NCBI RefSeq assembly: GCF_010667615.1
Contig: NZ_VYSG01000001.1
Location: 62,001-126,000 of the forward strand
Direction of reading: 5' to 3'
Length of the DNA: 64,000 nucleotides
Source of the DNA: Bifidobacterium choloepi
GTDB lineage: Bacteria > Actinomycetota > Actinomycetes > Actinomycetales > Bifidobacteriaceae
The notes below the pieces were generated by a model. It saw only the letters and a list, made by a program, of their open reading frames with translations. It did no database searches and was not told the DNA's origin. Numbering within the stretch: position 1 is the first letter of the stretch; each line of letters starts with the position of its first letter. The position numbers were made by a program, and so were the translations under genes. Below, piece after piece: positions 48,757-61,312 of the stretch.

Positions 48757-49572
48757 TCATGCTCTCGCCATCTGCGCGGTGGTCGCCAGGGTCTCGCGGC
48801 AGATGCGGGTGAGCTCGTTGACGTCGAGGGCGGCACCGCCGATCAGGAAGCCGTCGACGTCCGGTTCGCCGATGAGCTCGACGGCGTTCTTCGACGTGAC
48901 CGAGCCGCCGTAGAGGATACGCACCTTCTCCCCCACCTCGGGACCGAATGTCGCGGTCAGGTCGTCGCGGATGGCATGGGCGGCGTCCTGGGCGGACTGC
49001 GGCGTGGCGACCATGCCGGTGCCGATCGCCCAGACCGGTTCGTAGGCGACGATCATCCTCGCCGCCTCCTCGTCGGACAAGTCCCTCGTGACGTCATGGA
49101 CCTGACCGACGGCGAAGTCGAGCTCGATGCCCTGGCGGCGCTCCTCGTAGCTTTCGCCGACGCACAGGATCGGCTGCATGCCGTCCGCCAGCACGGCGCG
49201 GACCTGGTCGACAATGTTGGCGTCGTCTTCCGGATGGTACTTGCGGCGTTCGGAGTGGCCGACGATGACATACTTGCAGCCCAGCGCGGCGATCATGTCG
49301 GCGGAGACGTCGCCGGTGAACGCGCCCTGCGACGTCACGGACACGCTCTGCGCGCCGTAGTTGATCTTGAGCCGGTCGGCCTGGACGAGCACCTGCACGC
49401 TACGCAGCGACGTAAAGGATGGAAACAGCGCGACTTCGCACTTCCTGTAGTCGAAGTGGCAGTCCTTGAGATTCCAGGCGAACTTCTGCACGAACGCCGT
49501 TGCCTCGATATGGTCGAAATTCATCTTCCAGTTGCCCGCGACCATCGGAATCCGCCGGTTTGGCTGCGCCAT
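48757..49572 (-). CDS. tpiA: Triosephosphate isomerase
   Basis: TpiA interconverts dihydroxyacetone phosphate and glyceraldehyde 3-phosphate. The 271-residue TIM-barrel product has VAGNWKMN with catalytic Lys, VGHSERR with catalytic His, AYEPVWAIGTG with the catalytic Glu, and ILYGGSVTSKN phosphate loop. The ATG at 49572 is chosen because AAGGGGAG lies eight bases upstream; a GTG nine bases earlier is too close to that site. It is downstream of pgk, with a hairpin in between. Confidence 0.97.
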   Translation of the reverse strand: MAQPNRRIPMVAGNWKMNFDHIEATAFVQKFAWNLKDCHFDYRKCEVALFPSFTSLRSVQVLVQADRLKINYGAQSVSVTSQGAFTGDVSADMIAALGCKYVIVGHSERRKYHPEDDANIVDQVRAVLADGMQPILCVGESYEERRQGIELDFAVGQVHDVTRDLSDEEAARMIVAYEPVWAIGTGMVATPQSAQDAAHAIRDDLTATFGPEVGEKVRILYGGSVTSKNAVELIGEPDVDGFLIGGAALDVNELTRICRETLATTAQMARA

Positions 49573-49647
49573 GGATGCCACTCCCCTTCAACGAATGCGC
49601 CGGCGACATGCCTCGGGGCACGTCGCCGGCAATGATTTCGGCAGGAT

Positions 49648-49683
49648 CGTGAACGATTCCTCCGTCGGGAAGAATCGTTCACG
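49648..49683. terminator. Hairpin between pgk and tpiA
   Basis: A 12-bp stem (49648-49659 with 49672-49683) encloses a 12-base loop. Both arms contain GAACGATTC, the recurrent 9-mer of this window. It could attenuate or end the pgk transcript. Confidence 0.6.
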
Positions 49684-49725
49684 TCAAGCCGCTGCCGGCA
49701 CGAACGCCGGCTAGCCGACGGCTGC

Positions 49726-50931
49726 TTACTCGAGCACCGTCAGGCCCGGCAGGGCCTTGCCCTCGAGGAACTCGAGCGAGGCGCCGCCACCGGTGGAGAT
49801 GTGCGAGAAGCCGTCCTCCGGGAAACCGAGGTTGCGGACAGCGGAGGCCGAATCGCCGCCGCCGACGATCGTGAAGGCGCCGGCCTTCGTCGCGTCGACG
49901 AGCGCCTGGGCGACCGCGCGGGTGCCCTCGGCGAACTGCGGAATCTCGAACACGCCCATCGGGCCGTTCCAGACAACCGTCTTCGAATCGACGATCTTGT
50001 CGTGGAACAGGTCGCAGGACTTCGGACCGATGTCAAGGCCCATCATGTCGGACGGAATCTGGTCCGCCGGCACGACCTGCGGATCGATCGGAGTGTCGCC
50101 CGCCGGGAAGCCCTTGTTGACGACGATGTCGACCGGCAGCACGAGCTCGACGTTGTTGGCCTTGGCCGTCTCGATGTAGCCCTTGACCTTGTCGATCTGG
50201 TCTTCCTCGAGCAGCGACGTGCCGACCTCGTAGCCCTGGGCCTTCAGGAACGTGAAGACCATGCCGCCGCCGATGACGAGGCGGTCGGCCTTGGTCAGCA
50301 GGTTCTCGATGACGCCGAGCTTGTCGGAGACCTTCGAGCCGCCGAGCACGACGGTCAGCGGGCGCTCCGGGTTCTCGGTCGCCTTCGACAGCGCGGTGAC
50401 TTCCTTCTCGACGAGCAGGCCGGCTGCGGCCGGCAGGTCCTTGGCCACGTCGTAGTTGGAGCCCTGGGCGCGGTGCACGACGCCGAAGCCGTCGGAGACG
50501 AAGACGTCGCCGAGGGCGGCGATCTTCTTCGCGTACTCGGCACGCTCGGCCTCGTCCTTGCTGGTCTCTTCCGGGTTGAAGCGGACGTTCTGCAGCAGGA
50601 CCACGTCGCCGTCGTTCATCGCGGCGACCTTGGCCTGGGCGTCCGGACCGTAGGTGTCCTCGGCGAGCACGACGTCGGTGCCGAGCAGCTCGGACAGGCG
50701 CTTGGCGACCGGCGCGAGCGACAGCTCCGGGACGACCTTGCCCTTCGGACGGCCGAGGTGGGCCATCAGGATGACCTTGGCGCCGTCCTTGCGCAGCTCC
50801 TCGATCGTCGGCAGGGCGGCCTTGATGCGGCCATCGTCCGTGATGACGGTGCCGTCCAGCGGGACGTTGAAATCGGCGCGGACAAGCACGCGCTTGCCCT
50901 TGAGATCTCCCAGATCCTTGAGTGTCTTCAT
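49726..50931 (-). CDS. pgk: Phosphoglycerate kinase
   Basis: Pgk makes ATP from 1,3-bisphosphoglycerate. The 401-residue product has [14 protein letters not shown] at the start, the AHLGRPKG substrate block, the [11 protein letters not shown] block, [13 protein letters not shown], and the nucleotide-binding [11 protein letters not shown] near the end. AAAGGAA lies eight bases before the ATG. It is upstream of tpiA; secG follows further on. Confidence 0.97.
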   Translation of the reverse strand: MKTLKDLGDLKGKRVLVRADFNVPLDGTVITDDGRIKAALPTIEELRKDGAKVILMAHLGRPKGKVVPELSLAPVAKRLSELLGTDVVLAEDTYGPDAQAKVAAMNDGDVVLLQNVRFNPEETSKDEAERAEYAKKIAALGDVFVSDGFGVVHRAQGSNYDVAKDLPAAAGLLVEKEVTALSKATENPERPLTVVLGGSKVSDKLGVIENLLTKADRLVIGGGMVFTFLKAQGYEVGTSLLEEDQIDKVKGYIETAKANNVELVLPVDIVVNKGFPAGDTPIDPQVVPADQIPSDMMGLDIGPKSCDLFHDKIVDSKTVVWNGPMGVFEIPQFAEGTRAVAQALVDATKAGAFTIVGGGDSASAVRNLGFPEDGFSHISTGGGASLEFLEGKALPGLTVLE

Positions 50932-51087
50932 GTAGTTGTTCCTTTCCAAAGCCCGGGCCGCGGTCCATGCCGGACATGCGCCGTGGCGGGGCGGTGTGTG
51001 GAAATTTCGGCTGTGCAGCGCAATTGCCATGCAATGCACGGCACACAGTACCTACCTTACAGCACTGGACTATACAGCCCGAAAAGC

Positions 51088-51128
51088 ACGGAACACCGCA
51101 TTCGCCCGAGAACGAAGCGGTGTTCCGT
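51088..51128 (-). terminator. Hairpin terminator after whiA
   Basis: On the minus strand a 12-bp stem (51117-51128 with 51088-51099), extended by TTCG/CGAA after one bulged base, is followed by GCTTTTCG. It lies about 30 bases after the whiA stop. Confidence 0.75.
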
Positions 51129-51158
51129 AACAGATTGCGGCGTGCCCGGCGCGAGGTC

Positions 51159-52265
51159 CTAGCGCAGGGCCGGCGTTTCGCCGTCGGCGCGGTCCATGTT
51201 GTCCAGCTGCGGCAGCGGCTTTTCCGGCAGGATGTCGGGAATGTCGGCTTCGGAGACCGGTTCGGTCGGCGCCTCGGTGGCCGGTGACGTGGCGGCGTGG
51301 GCGCCGTTGGCGCGCTCGGTCTTGTCGGCGAGCTGCAGCAGGCGGCGGATGCGGCCGGCGACGGCGTCCTTCGTGATCGGCGGGTCGGCGAGGCGGCCGA
51401 GCTGCTCGAGGCTGGCGTCCGGATGGTCGAGGCGCAGCTGGCCGGCGGCGCGCAGGTTCTCCGGAATCTCGTCGCCGAGCACCTCGAAGGCGTGGCGCAC
51501 CTTCTTGCCGGCCTCGGCGGCGGCCTTGGCGGAGCGGCGCATGTTCGCGTCGTCGAAGTTCGCGAGACGGTTGGCCTTGCCGCGGGCCTCGCCGTCGGAA
51601 CGCTTGCCGGTCCATTCGCGGGCCGCGTTCGGGGCGCCCATCAGCAGCAGCATGCGTTCGATGGCGTCCGGATCCTTGAGCGTCACGCGCTCGGAGCTGC
51701 GCAGCTGGCGCGGCTTGGCGCTGATGCCGAGTCGGCGGGCGGCCTGCGTCAGCGAGACGGCGGCCTCGCGCGTCGGACAGACGATTTCCAAGTAGCTGGC
51801 CTTGCCCGGGTCGGACAGGCTGCCGTGCGCCAGGAACGCGCCGCGCCATGCGGCCTTGACCTGGGCGATGTTGCCGCTGACGATGTCCTGCGGCAGGCCG
51901 AGGACGACGTGCTTGCGCCGGTCGAGCAGGCCAGTCTGCAGCGCCAGCGCGGCGCCGCCGCGCTCCACATGCACGACGTAGCGCTTGATGACGCCGCCGG
52001 ACGGCGTCGGACGCTCGATCTCGTTCATGGCCGCGTCGTGGCCATACAGCGTCTTGATGGCGGACTGGAGCCACTGGGCCGCCTCGTAGGAATCGAATAC
52101 CGCCTGGACGACGATCTGTCGCTGAATGAGTTTCAGCCCACCGCCAAAGCGGATCATCGCCGTCGCCTGTGCCTGCCTGGCAGCCGGCATCTCCCCGGTG
52201 ATTCCGGACAGCTCCCTCTTGACATCATCCAGAAGTGCCAAAGAACCTCCCGCAGTTGCTTTCAT
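51159..52265 (-). CDS. whiA: DNA-binding protein WhiA
   Basis: WhiA is a conserved Gram-positive regulator with a homing-endonuclease-like N-terminal domain and a C-terminal helix-turn-helix; in Streptomyces it works with WhiB in sporulation division, elsewhere it affects division and growth. The family core begins [14 protein letters not shown] and the C-terminal helix-turn-helix is around [25 protein letters not shown]. An Ala/Pro-rich tail follows. The start is uncertain: the ATG at 52265 (MKATAGG) gives 368 residues and the usual N-terminus; ATGs at 52280 and 52316 and a start at 52352 are possible, none with a clear ribosome site. Confidence 0.93.
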   Translation of the reverse strand: MKATAGGSLALLDDVKRELSGITGEMPAARQAQATAMIRFGGGLKLIQRQIVVQAVFDSYEAAQWLQSAIKTLYGHDAAMNEIERPTPSGGVIKRYVVHVERGGAALALQTGLLDRRKHVVLGLPQDIVSGNIAQVKAAWRGAFLAHGSLSDPGKASYLEIVCPTREAAVSLTQAARRLGISAKPRQLRSSERVTLKDPDAIERMLLLMGAPNAAREWTGKRSDGEARGKANRLANFDDANMRRSAKAAAEAGKKVRHAFEVLGDEIPENLRAAGQLRLDHPDASLEQLGRLADPPITKDAVAGRIRRLLQLADKTERANGAHAATSPATEAPTEPVSEADIPDILPEKPLPQLDNMDRADGETPALR

Positions 52266-52497
52266 GCGTCGACCGGGCATGATTGTCCGATCGCGTCTTT
52301 CCGTGTCTTGTGTCATTACTCGAGTGTCGCCGTGCCACGGCGTGTCGCGCACGGCACCGACTCTCTGTAATACCCAATAACTCGGACATCGTCCAGCGTG
52401 CCGCCCAGTATTCGGGCCCGACGGACGCTGTTTTCGGACATCGTCGACGGGCTGCGCCGCCGGTCGGCTGACTGGATCCTCTCAGCCTACAGCAACG

Positions 52498-53526
52498 TCA
52501 CTTATCCTGCCTATCCAGCTCACGAGCTGAAACGGTCACCGACAGTCCGTGACGGCGCAGGCGTTCGGCGAGGGCCTCGCTCATCGCGACGGAACGGTGC
52601 TGCCCGCCGGTGCAGCCGACGGCGATTGTCACGTAGTGCTTGTCCTCCTTCGCATAGCCGCGGACGGCCAGCTCGATCGCCTTCTCGTAGGCGTCGAGGA
52701 ATTCGCCGGCGCCGTCGCTGGCGAGCACGTAGTCGGCGACCGGCCGGTCGCGTCCGGTCATCTCGCGCAGTTCCGGCACCCAGAACGGATTGGGCAGGAA
52801 TCGCACGTCGGCGACGAAGTCGGCGTCGATCGGCAGGCCGTACTTGAAACCGAAGCTGAAGATGTGCACGGAGACGCTGCCCTGCGTCGATCCCATCATC
52901 GCCGTGTACAGCTTCGTCGACAGCTGGTGGATCGACAGCTTCGACGTGTCGATGACGATGTCGGCGCGCTCCTTCAGGTTGCCGAGCAGTTCGCGTTCGG
53001 CGGCGATGCCGTCGATCAGGCGGCCGCCGTGCTGCAGCGGATGCGGACGGCGCACCGACTCGAAGCGCTTGATGAGCACGTCGTCGGAGGCGTCGAGGAA
53101 CAGGATGCGCGTGCGCACGCCGAGATCCTCGAGATGGCTCAGCACCGCGGACAGGTCGGCGAAGTAGGCGCGGGAACGCACGTCGATGACGGCGGCGAGC
53201 CGGTGGACGGTGGACTGCGACGCCGTCATCATGTCGACAAGCGGCACGAGCAGCTTCGGCGGCATGTTGTCGACGACGTACCAGCCCATGTCCTCGAGCG
53301 CGTGGGCGGCGTGGGAACGTCCGGCGCCGGACATGCCGGTGATCAGCATGACCTCGAAGCCCTCGGCCGGGGCGCTCGCGTTCGCGAACGTTTCGGTCAC
53401 CGTCGTCGGCCTGAGCGCGGCCATCTGCATCGTCTCGCTTCCCTCGTCCGTTCCGTCGGTCACGATCGGCAGGAATGTCGCCGTATCCGCTGTCAGCGGA
53501 CCGTCGTTGTCGTCGTAGTCGACCAT
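52498..53526 (-). CDS. rapZ: RNase adapter protein / nucleotide-binding protein RapZ
   Basis: RapZ (YvcJ) is an ATP- and GTP-binding protein; in E. coli it guides RNase E to a small RNA that controls amino-sugar synthesis. The 342-residue product has Walker A GMSGAGRSHAA (Lys replaced by Arg, as in actinobacterial relatives), VVDNMPPKLL, FLDASDDVLIKRFESVRRPHPL, and the C-terminal SFGFKYGLPIDADFVADVRFLPNPFW and GCTGGQHRSVAM. An N-terminal extension of about 55 residues is low-complexity. ATG at 53526 is ten bases after AGGAGG; GTG at 53532 overlaps the aroE stop and is an alternative. Confidence 0.95.
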   Translation of the reverse strand: MVDYDDNDGPLTADTATFLPIVTDGTDEGSETMQMAALRPTTVTETFANASAPAEGFEVMLITGMSGAGRSHAAHALEDMGWYVVDNMPPKLLVPLVDMMTASQSTVHRLAAVIDVRSRAYFADLSAVLSHLEDLGVRTRILFLDASDDVLIKRFESVRRPHPLQHGGRLIDGIAAERELLGNLKERADIVIDTSKLSIHQLSTKLYTAMMGSTQGSVSVHIFSFGFKYGLPIDADFVADVRFLPNPFWVPELREMTGRDRPVADYVLASDGAGEFLDAYEKAIELAVRGYAKEDKHYVTIAVGCTGGQHRSVAMSEALAERLRRHGLSVTVSARELDRQDK

Positions 53527-53528
53527 CG

Positions 53529-54545
53529 TCACAGTGCCTCCTCCAATGCCGTCGTCATCGCCGCTTCCAGCGCGGCCTGCCGCGCCGTCCGCGCGACGTC
53601 ACCGTCTACCTTACCGCACCGGTCGCAGTCGAAGTCCGGATCGTCGCCGGTCATCAGCTCGACCTGCGCGACGGCCTGGTACAGCAGCATCCACTGGCCG
53701 CCGATCGCGCGGCCGCCGAGCCGTTCCCACGCCTTCATCAGCCGTGTGGGCCGCGGATCGTAGACGACATCGAGCAATGTGCCGGAAATCTCGACGTTCG
53801 CGTTCTCGCCGGCGAGACGGTCGAGCTGGCGGACGACGAGGCTGTCGGCGACGGAATCGGCGCCGGTACCGGGAATCGTCGAGACGACGACGTCGGCTTC
53901 CAGCAGCGGATCGACGACGTCGTCGAGCGTGACGACGCGGAAGCCGTCGAAGCCGAGCCGCTTCGCCAGGGCGGCCAGCTCCGGGTTGCGGTCGGGGTGG
54001 CGGGCGCCGACGGTGAGCCGTTTGATGCAAACGTTTGCGAACGATTCGTCCGATCCGGCCATTCCGTTCATCATCGCGAACGCGGCCAGCGCGGACGTCG
54101 CCGTGTTGCCGTTGCCGAGGATGACGGCCGATTCGGCATGGTCGAGTCCGTGTTCGGCGAACGCGCGGGCGATGCCGTAGACGTCGGTGTTGTACAGCTT
54201 CATTGCCGGCAGGTCGCTGCCGGCCGGCGACGTGCCGTTCCAGTCGAAGACGACGGTGTTGGCAACGCCGAGCTCCTTCGCCCAGCGGCTGGCAGGCTCG
54301 CCATATGGCTGGATGGTCTTCTTGAGCGGCATCGTCAGGCTCAGTCCGGCCCACTGCGGATCGAGCGACGCGAGGAAGCCCGCGAGGCCATTCTCGTCGA
54401 CGTCGTCGCGGCCGTATGTCCAGTCATCCAGGCCCAGTGCACGGTAGGCGGCGTTGTGCAGGACCGGCGAAAGCGAATGGGCGATCGGATGTCCCAGCAC
54501 CGCCGCCCTGCGACCCTGTTCCCGCCTGTCATCGACCATCGTCAT
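53529..54545 (-). CDS. aroE: Shikimate dehydrogenase
   Basis: AroE reduces 3-dehydroshikimate to shikimate with NADPH. The 338-residue product has the substrate block HPIAHSLSPVLHNAAY near the start, the catalytic Lys in SLTMPLKK, and the Rossmann loop VILGNGNTATSALAAF, slightly unlike the usual GAGGAA. GGQWMLLYQAV near the end is typical. The ATG at 54545 follows GGAAAGG. Its stop overlaps the rapZ start region, and uvrC lies upstream after 133 bases. Confidence 0.92.
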   Translation of the reverse strand: MTMVDDRREQGRRAAVLGHPIAHSLSPVLHNAAYRALGLDDWTYGRDDVDENGLAGFLASLDPQWAGLSLTMPLKKTIQPYGEPASRWAKELGVANTVVFDWNGTSPAGSDLPAMKLYNTDVYGIARAFAEHGLDHAESAVILGNGNTATSALAAFAMMNGMAGSDESFANVCIKRLTVGARHPDRNPELAALAKRLGFDGFRVVTLDDVVDPLLEADVVVSTIPGTGADSVADSLVVRQLDRLAGENANVEISGTLLDVVYDPRPTRLMKAWERLGGRAIGGQWMLLYQAVAQVELMTGDDPDFDCDRCGKVDGDVARTARQAALEAAMTTALEEAL

Positions 54546-54678
54546 GCCGTCCTTTCCGCCGTTCGGATTCGTCGTTCCCGTTGTACCGGCGCATTGTTTC
54601 CGCAATGTCGCGTACTCCCCCGACCCGACACTACCAACGCCGCTGCCCAGCATGAACGCGAGGACTCGTTGACGGACC

Positions 54679-57126
54679 TTATTCTTTGTGATCGCCGGCG
54701 TGGAGGGAATTGTAGATGGACTCGGCCTTGGCCTTGCCGATGCCCTTCACCTCCTGCAGCTGTTCCGGCGTCGCCTCGCGCATGGCGCGCACCGAGCCGA
54801 AATGGGCGAGCAGCTTCTTCTGATAGGACGGCCCGATGCCCGGAATGTCGTCCAGCGCGGAGCGCAGCGCACCCTTGCGGCGCGTCTGGCGGTGGTAGGT
54901 GATCGCGAACCGGTGCGATTCGTCGCGCACGCGCTGCAGCAGGTACATGCCTTCCGAACTGCGCTTGAGGATGATCGGATAGTCGTCGTCCGGCACCCAC
55001 ACTTCCTCGAGCTTCTTCGCCAGTCCGCACACCGCGACGTCGTCGACGCCGCAGTCGGCCAGCGCCTTCGCCGCGGCCATGACCTGCGGCTTGCCGCCGT
55101 CGACGACGACGAGGTTCGGCTTGTACGCGAAGTGCCGGCGATCGGTGTTCTGCTGGACGATTTCCGCGGAGGCGGCGCTTCCGGTACCGGATATGGCGTC
55201 GTCGTCCCGGGCGACATCATTGGTGACAACGTTTGCACCGCCAATGTCGTCATTGCCGGTCACGTCGTTGCCGTCGGCGCCGGTCCTGGCGGCCGCCTTC
55301 GCGGCGAGGCGCTCCGACTCGATGCTCTCGCCCTGGTCGCCGGCGATGTTGCCGTGGCGGAACCGCCGTGTCAGCGTCTCGTACAGCGCGCTCAGGTCGT
55401 CGAGGGCGCCGTTGCCGTCGTCGCCGCGGATGGCGAAGCGGCGGTATTCGGACTTCTTCGCGACGGCGTCCTCGAAGACGACCATCGACGCGACCTGGAA
55501 CGCGCCGCCGATCGTGTTGGAAATGTCGTAGCATTCGATGCGCAGCGGCGCCTGGTCGAGACCGAGCGCGTCGGCGACCTCGTTCATCGCGTCGGTGCGG
55601 GCGCCAATGTCCGAGATACGGCTCATCTTGCTGCGCTGCAGCGCCTGCCTGGCGTTCTCCCAGGCACGCTCCTGCAACTGCTTCTTCGCGCCGCGCTCGG
55701 GCACGCGGATCGAGACCTTGCCGCCGCGCAGGCTGCCCAGCCACGTCTCGAGCTCCTCGCGGCGCGCCGGCTCGACCGGCACGAGCACCTCGCGAGGCAC
55801 CGGCGAGATCGGCGCGAGCAGGTCCGCGCGGCCGGTCTGTTCGAGCCGTTCGTTGCGCGTGCGCGTGGCCCGGGCGCGGTCGGCGGCGTCGGCCGCCGTC
55901 ATCCGCTGCGTGGAGCCGATCGCGTTGCGACGTTCATGGATGACGCTAGAGGACGGGGACGCGGCGCTGTCAGAAGAATCGTGCACGTCGCCGGCGCTGT
56001 TGTCGCTGCCAACGGCAGGATCGTCGCCGGCGGCCGCGGCGATCCGCTCGCCGGCGAGCTCCGAATACACCTGGACGATGAGGTCGGCGAGCAGTTCGCC
56101 GTCGTCGATGTCCTCGACGCGCTCGACCGACCAGTTGCGCTCGCCGCGTATGGAACCGTCGCGCACGAAGAACGCGTGGACGCAGGCCTCGAGCTCGTCG
56201 GATTCGAGACCGAACACGTCGGCGTCGACGTCCTGGTCGAGGACGACGGCGTTCTGTTCACTGACCTTCCTGAACATCTCGATGTCGTCGCGCAGGCGGG
56301 CGGCCTTCTCGAACTCGAGTTCGGCGCTCGCCTCCTTCATTTCCCTCGTGAGCCGGGCGATGTACGCCTTGCCGACGCGGCCGGTCAGCACGCCGACGAG
56401 CTGCTCGCACAGCCGCCGGTGATCCTTCGCCGAGATCCGGCCGACACACGGCGCGGAGCACTTGCCTATCGACGCGAGCAGGCATGGCCGGCCGCTCAGC
56501 TGCGCCTTCTTGAAGACGCCGGGCGAACAGGTGCGCACCGGGAACGTGCGCAGCAGCTTGTCGAGCGACTTCTTGAGATCCCAGACCTTCGCGTAGGGAC
56601 CGTAATAGCGGCTGTCGCGACGCTTGCGATTGCGGGTGATCCAGACGCGCGGAATCTCCTCGCCGACCGAGATCGCGAGGTACGGATAGGTCTTGTCGTC
56701 GCGGAAGACGACGTTGAAGCGCGGGTCGAACTCCTTGATCCACGTGTATTCGAGCGTCAGCGCCTCGAGTTCGGTGCCGACGACGGTCCATTCGAGGCTG
56801 CGGGCCGTCAGTACCATTGTCTGCGTGCGCGGATGCAATTGATATAGCGGCTGGAAGTAGTTCGTCAGGCGGTTCCTGAGGTTCTTCGCCTTGCCGACGT
56901 AGATGACGCGGCCCTCGCCGTCGCGCCACTTGTAGACGCCCGGCTCGGCGGGGATGTCGCTCGTCTTCGGACGGAACAGGTCGCGGCTGTCGCCGAGCAG
57001 CGGCGCGCCGTTCCTGTTGACGCCGCTTCCCTCGCCCCCTTCGGGAACGTCGGTGACGACGTCCTCGGCGAGGGCCGCGGCGGTCCTACGCCATGTTCCG
57101 GGCGCATGCCGTTCGAAGATGTCCAC
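54679..57126 (-). CDS. uvrC: Excinuclease ABC subunit C (UvrC)
   Basis: UvrC makes both cuts in nucleotide excision repair. The 815-residue product has the GIY-YIG nuclease domain (PGVYKWRDGEGRVIYVGKA near residues 62-80), the UVR domain (LEFEKAARLRDDIEMFRK), the RNase H-like nuclease half (LRIECYDISNTIGGAFQVASM, NLVVVDGGKPQ), and two helix-hairpin-helix motifs at the end. It is about 200 residues longer than E. coli UvrC because of two low-complexity insertions (about 380-440 and 615-670). The start is GTG with GGAAAGGAG seven bases upstream. It follows uvrA with a 22-base gap. Confidence 0.96.
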   Translation of the reverse strand: MDIFERHAPGTWRRTAAALAEDVVTDVPEGGEGSGVNRNGAPLLGDSRDLFRPKTSDIPAEPGVYKWRDGEGRVIYVGKAKNLRNRLTNYFQPLYQLHPRTQTMVLTARSLEWTVVGTELEALTLEYTWIKEFDPRFNVVFRDDKTYPYLAISVGEEIPRVWITRNRKRRDSRYYGPYAKVWDLKKSLDKLLRTFPVRTCSPGVFKKAQLSGRPCLLASIGKCSAPCVGRISAKDHRRLCEQLVGVLTGRVGKAYIARLTREMKEASAELEFEKAARLRDDIEMFRKVSEQNAVVLDQDVDADVFGLESDELEACVHAFFVRDGSIRGERNWSVERVEDIDDGELLADLIVQVYSELAGERIAAAAGDDPAVGSDNSAGDVHDSSDSAASPSSSVIHERRNAIGSTQRMTAADAADRARATRTRNERLEQTGRADLLAPISPVPREVLVPVEPARREELETWLGSLRGGKVSIRVPERGAKKQLQERAWENARQALQRSKMSRISDIGARTDAMNEVADALGLDQAPLRIECYDISNTIGGAFQVASMVVFEDAVAKKSEYRRFAIRGDDGNGALDDLSALYETLTRRFRHGNIAGDQGESIESERLAAKAAARTGADGNDVTGNDDIGGANVVTNDVARDDDAISGTGSAASAEIVQQNTDRRHFAYKPNLVVVDGGKPQVMAAAKALADCGVDDVAVCGLAKKLEEVWVPDDDYPIILKRSSEGMYLLQRVRDESHRFAITYHRQTRRKGALRSALDDIPGIGPSYQKKLLAHFGSVRAMREATPEQLQEVKGIGKAKAESIYNSLHAGDHKE

Positions 57127-57148
57127 CTGGCACTCCTTTCCGTTATTG

Positions 57149-60160
<3,012 letters not shown>

Positions 60161-60228
60161 TTCCTTCGCTTGACGATGCTTCCGTTGCCGGCTACTGCCC
60201 TACAGGATACAACACTTCCGGCCAGACG

Positions 60229-60244
60229 TCGAACACCTGTTCGA
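60229..60244. promoter_or_regulatory. LexA/SOS box before uvrA
   Basis: TCGAACACCTGTTCGA is a perfect 6+4+6 palindrome matching the LexA box CGAACN4GTTCG. It lies 69 bases before the uvrA start. uvrA and uvrC are therefore probably SOS-induced. Confidence 0.85.
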
Positions 60245-60364
60245 ACAGTCGGCAACGACACTGTCGCGCCCAACAGGCCCGGCTCTCCCGATATTCCGGA
60301 TGCGAACACCGCGACGCTGCTGCATAATCGGTAGCAGGGAAACGCCGACACGATGGGGGAAATC

Positions 60365-61303
60365 ATGACCACGAAGCATGCGGAAAGCGGCACAATGACA
60401 GGCGCGGACAGCACCGGCAACGGCGAATCGCCCGCGACCACCCCGGCGCCCCGGTCCGGATCATCGGCCAACGCGGCCACGTCGACCAGAACGTCCGGCA
60501 ACGCGAAATCCGCTCCCGCAAGGCGGACCGGCGCCGCCCGCGACGTCGAGATGGTCGCCTGCTGGGTGCTGTTCGCCGCGATGATCGTCCTCAACACGCT
60601 CGCCGTGTTCGGCGTGCTCGCCGCTGCCAAGCACGACGGCACCGCCGTCTCCAGCTGGTTCACGCCGGACAGCTACGTCCAGCTCGTCTGGATTCCCGTC
60701 TACGCGCTGCTCGCGATCTGGCTCGTGCGCCTGGGCAATACGAAGCGCAAGTCGAAGCGGCTCGCGAAGACACCCTTCGGCATCATGGGGTTGCTGTTCT
60801 GCCTGACGGCCCTGGCCGACATCGCATGGATCCTGTCGTGGACGGCCGTCAGCTATCCGCTTGCCGTGCTGTTCGTGCTCGCCTGCACGGTGCTGGTCGG
60901 CATCCTTGGCTTCTTCTCGCGTCGTCACGATCCATCCGTCTGGGGATGGGCGCCGTTCTCGCTGTTCGGTTCGTGGATGCTCGTCGAGACTGTCTCGGAC
61001 ATCTTCCGCGCCGTCGTCTACTACGTCTCGAAGGACGGCGCCATCTCCGGCGGGGCGCAGGCCGCGTCGACCGTCGTCCTCGTCGTGCTGCTGCTCGGCC
61101 TCGGCATCCTTGCCAAGCTCAAGCTGCACGACTGGATCTTCAACCTCGTCGTCCTGTGGTCGACGCTCGGCATCGCCACGCACCTGATGGACGTCTCGAA
61201 GGCCACCGGCGTCGTCCTCGTCATCCTCGGCACCGTCGCCGCGGCTGTCACCTACATTCCGTGGCAGCGGGTGAGCCATCGTCTCGACCAAGCTGCCAGG
61301 TGA
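60365..61303 (+). CDS. Multi-spanning membrane protein, hypothetical
   Basis: The 312-residue product has a polar, Ser/Thr/Ala-rich N-terminus of about 55 residues and then seven or eight hydrophobic segments. The arrangement and Trp/Tyr pattern resemble the TspO/tryptophan-rich or DUF families of small-molecule membrane proteins, but I cannot assign one. The ATG at 60365 has GGGGGA five bases upstream; an earlier ATG at 60353 lacks a site. Its stop is 10 bases before the convergent jetD stop. Confidence 0.65.
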   Translation: MTTKHAESGTMTGADSTGNGESPATTPAPRSGSSANAATSTRTSGNAKSAPARRTGAARDVEMVACWVLFAAMIVLNTLAVFGVLAAAKHDGTAVSSWFTPDSYVQLVWIPVYALLAIWLVRLGNTKRKSKRLAKTPFGIMGLLFCLTALADIAWILSWTAVSYPLAVLFVLACTVLVGILGFFSRRHDPSVWGWAPFSLFGSWMLVETVSDIFRAVVYYVSKDGAISGGAQAASTVVLVVLLLGLGILAKLKLHDWIFNLVVLWSTLGIATHLMDVSKATGVVLVILGTVAAAVTYIPWQRVSHRLDQAAR

Positions 61304-61312
61304 CCGGACACG

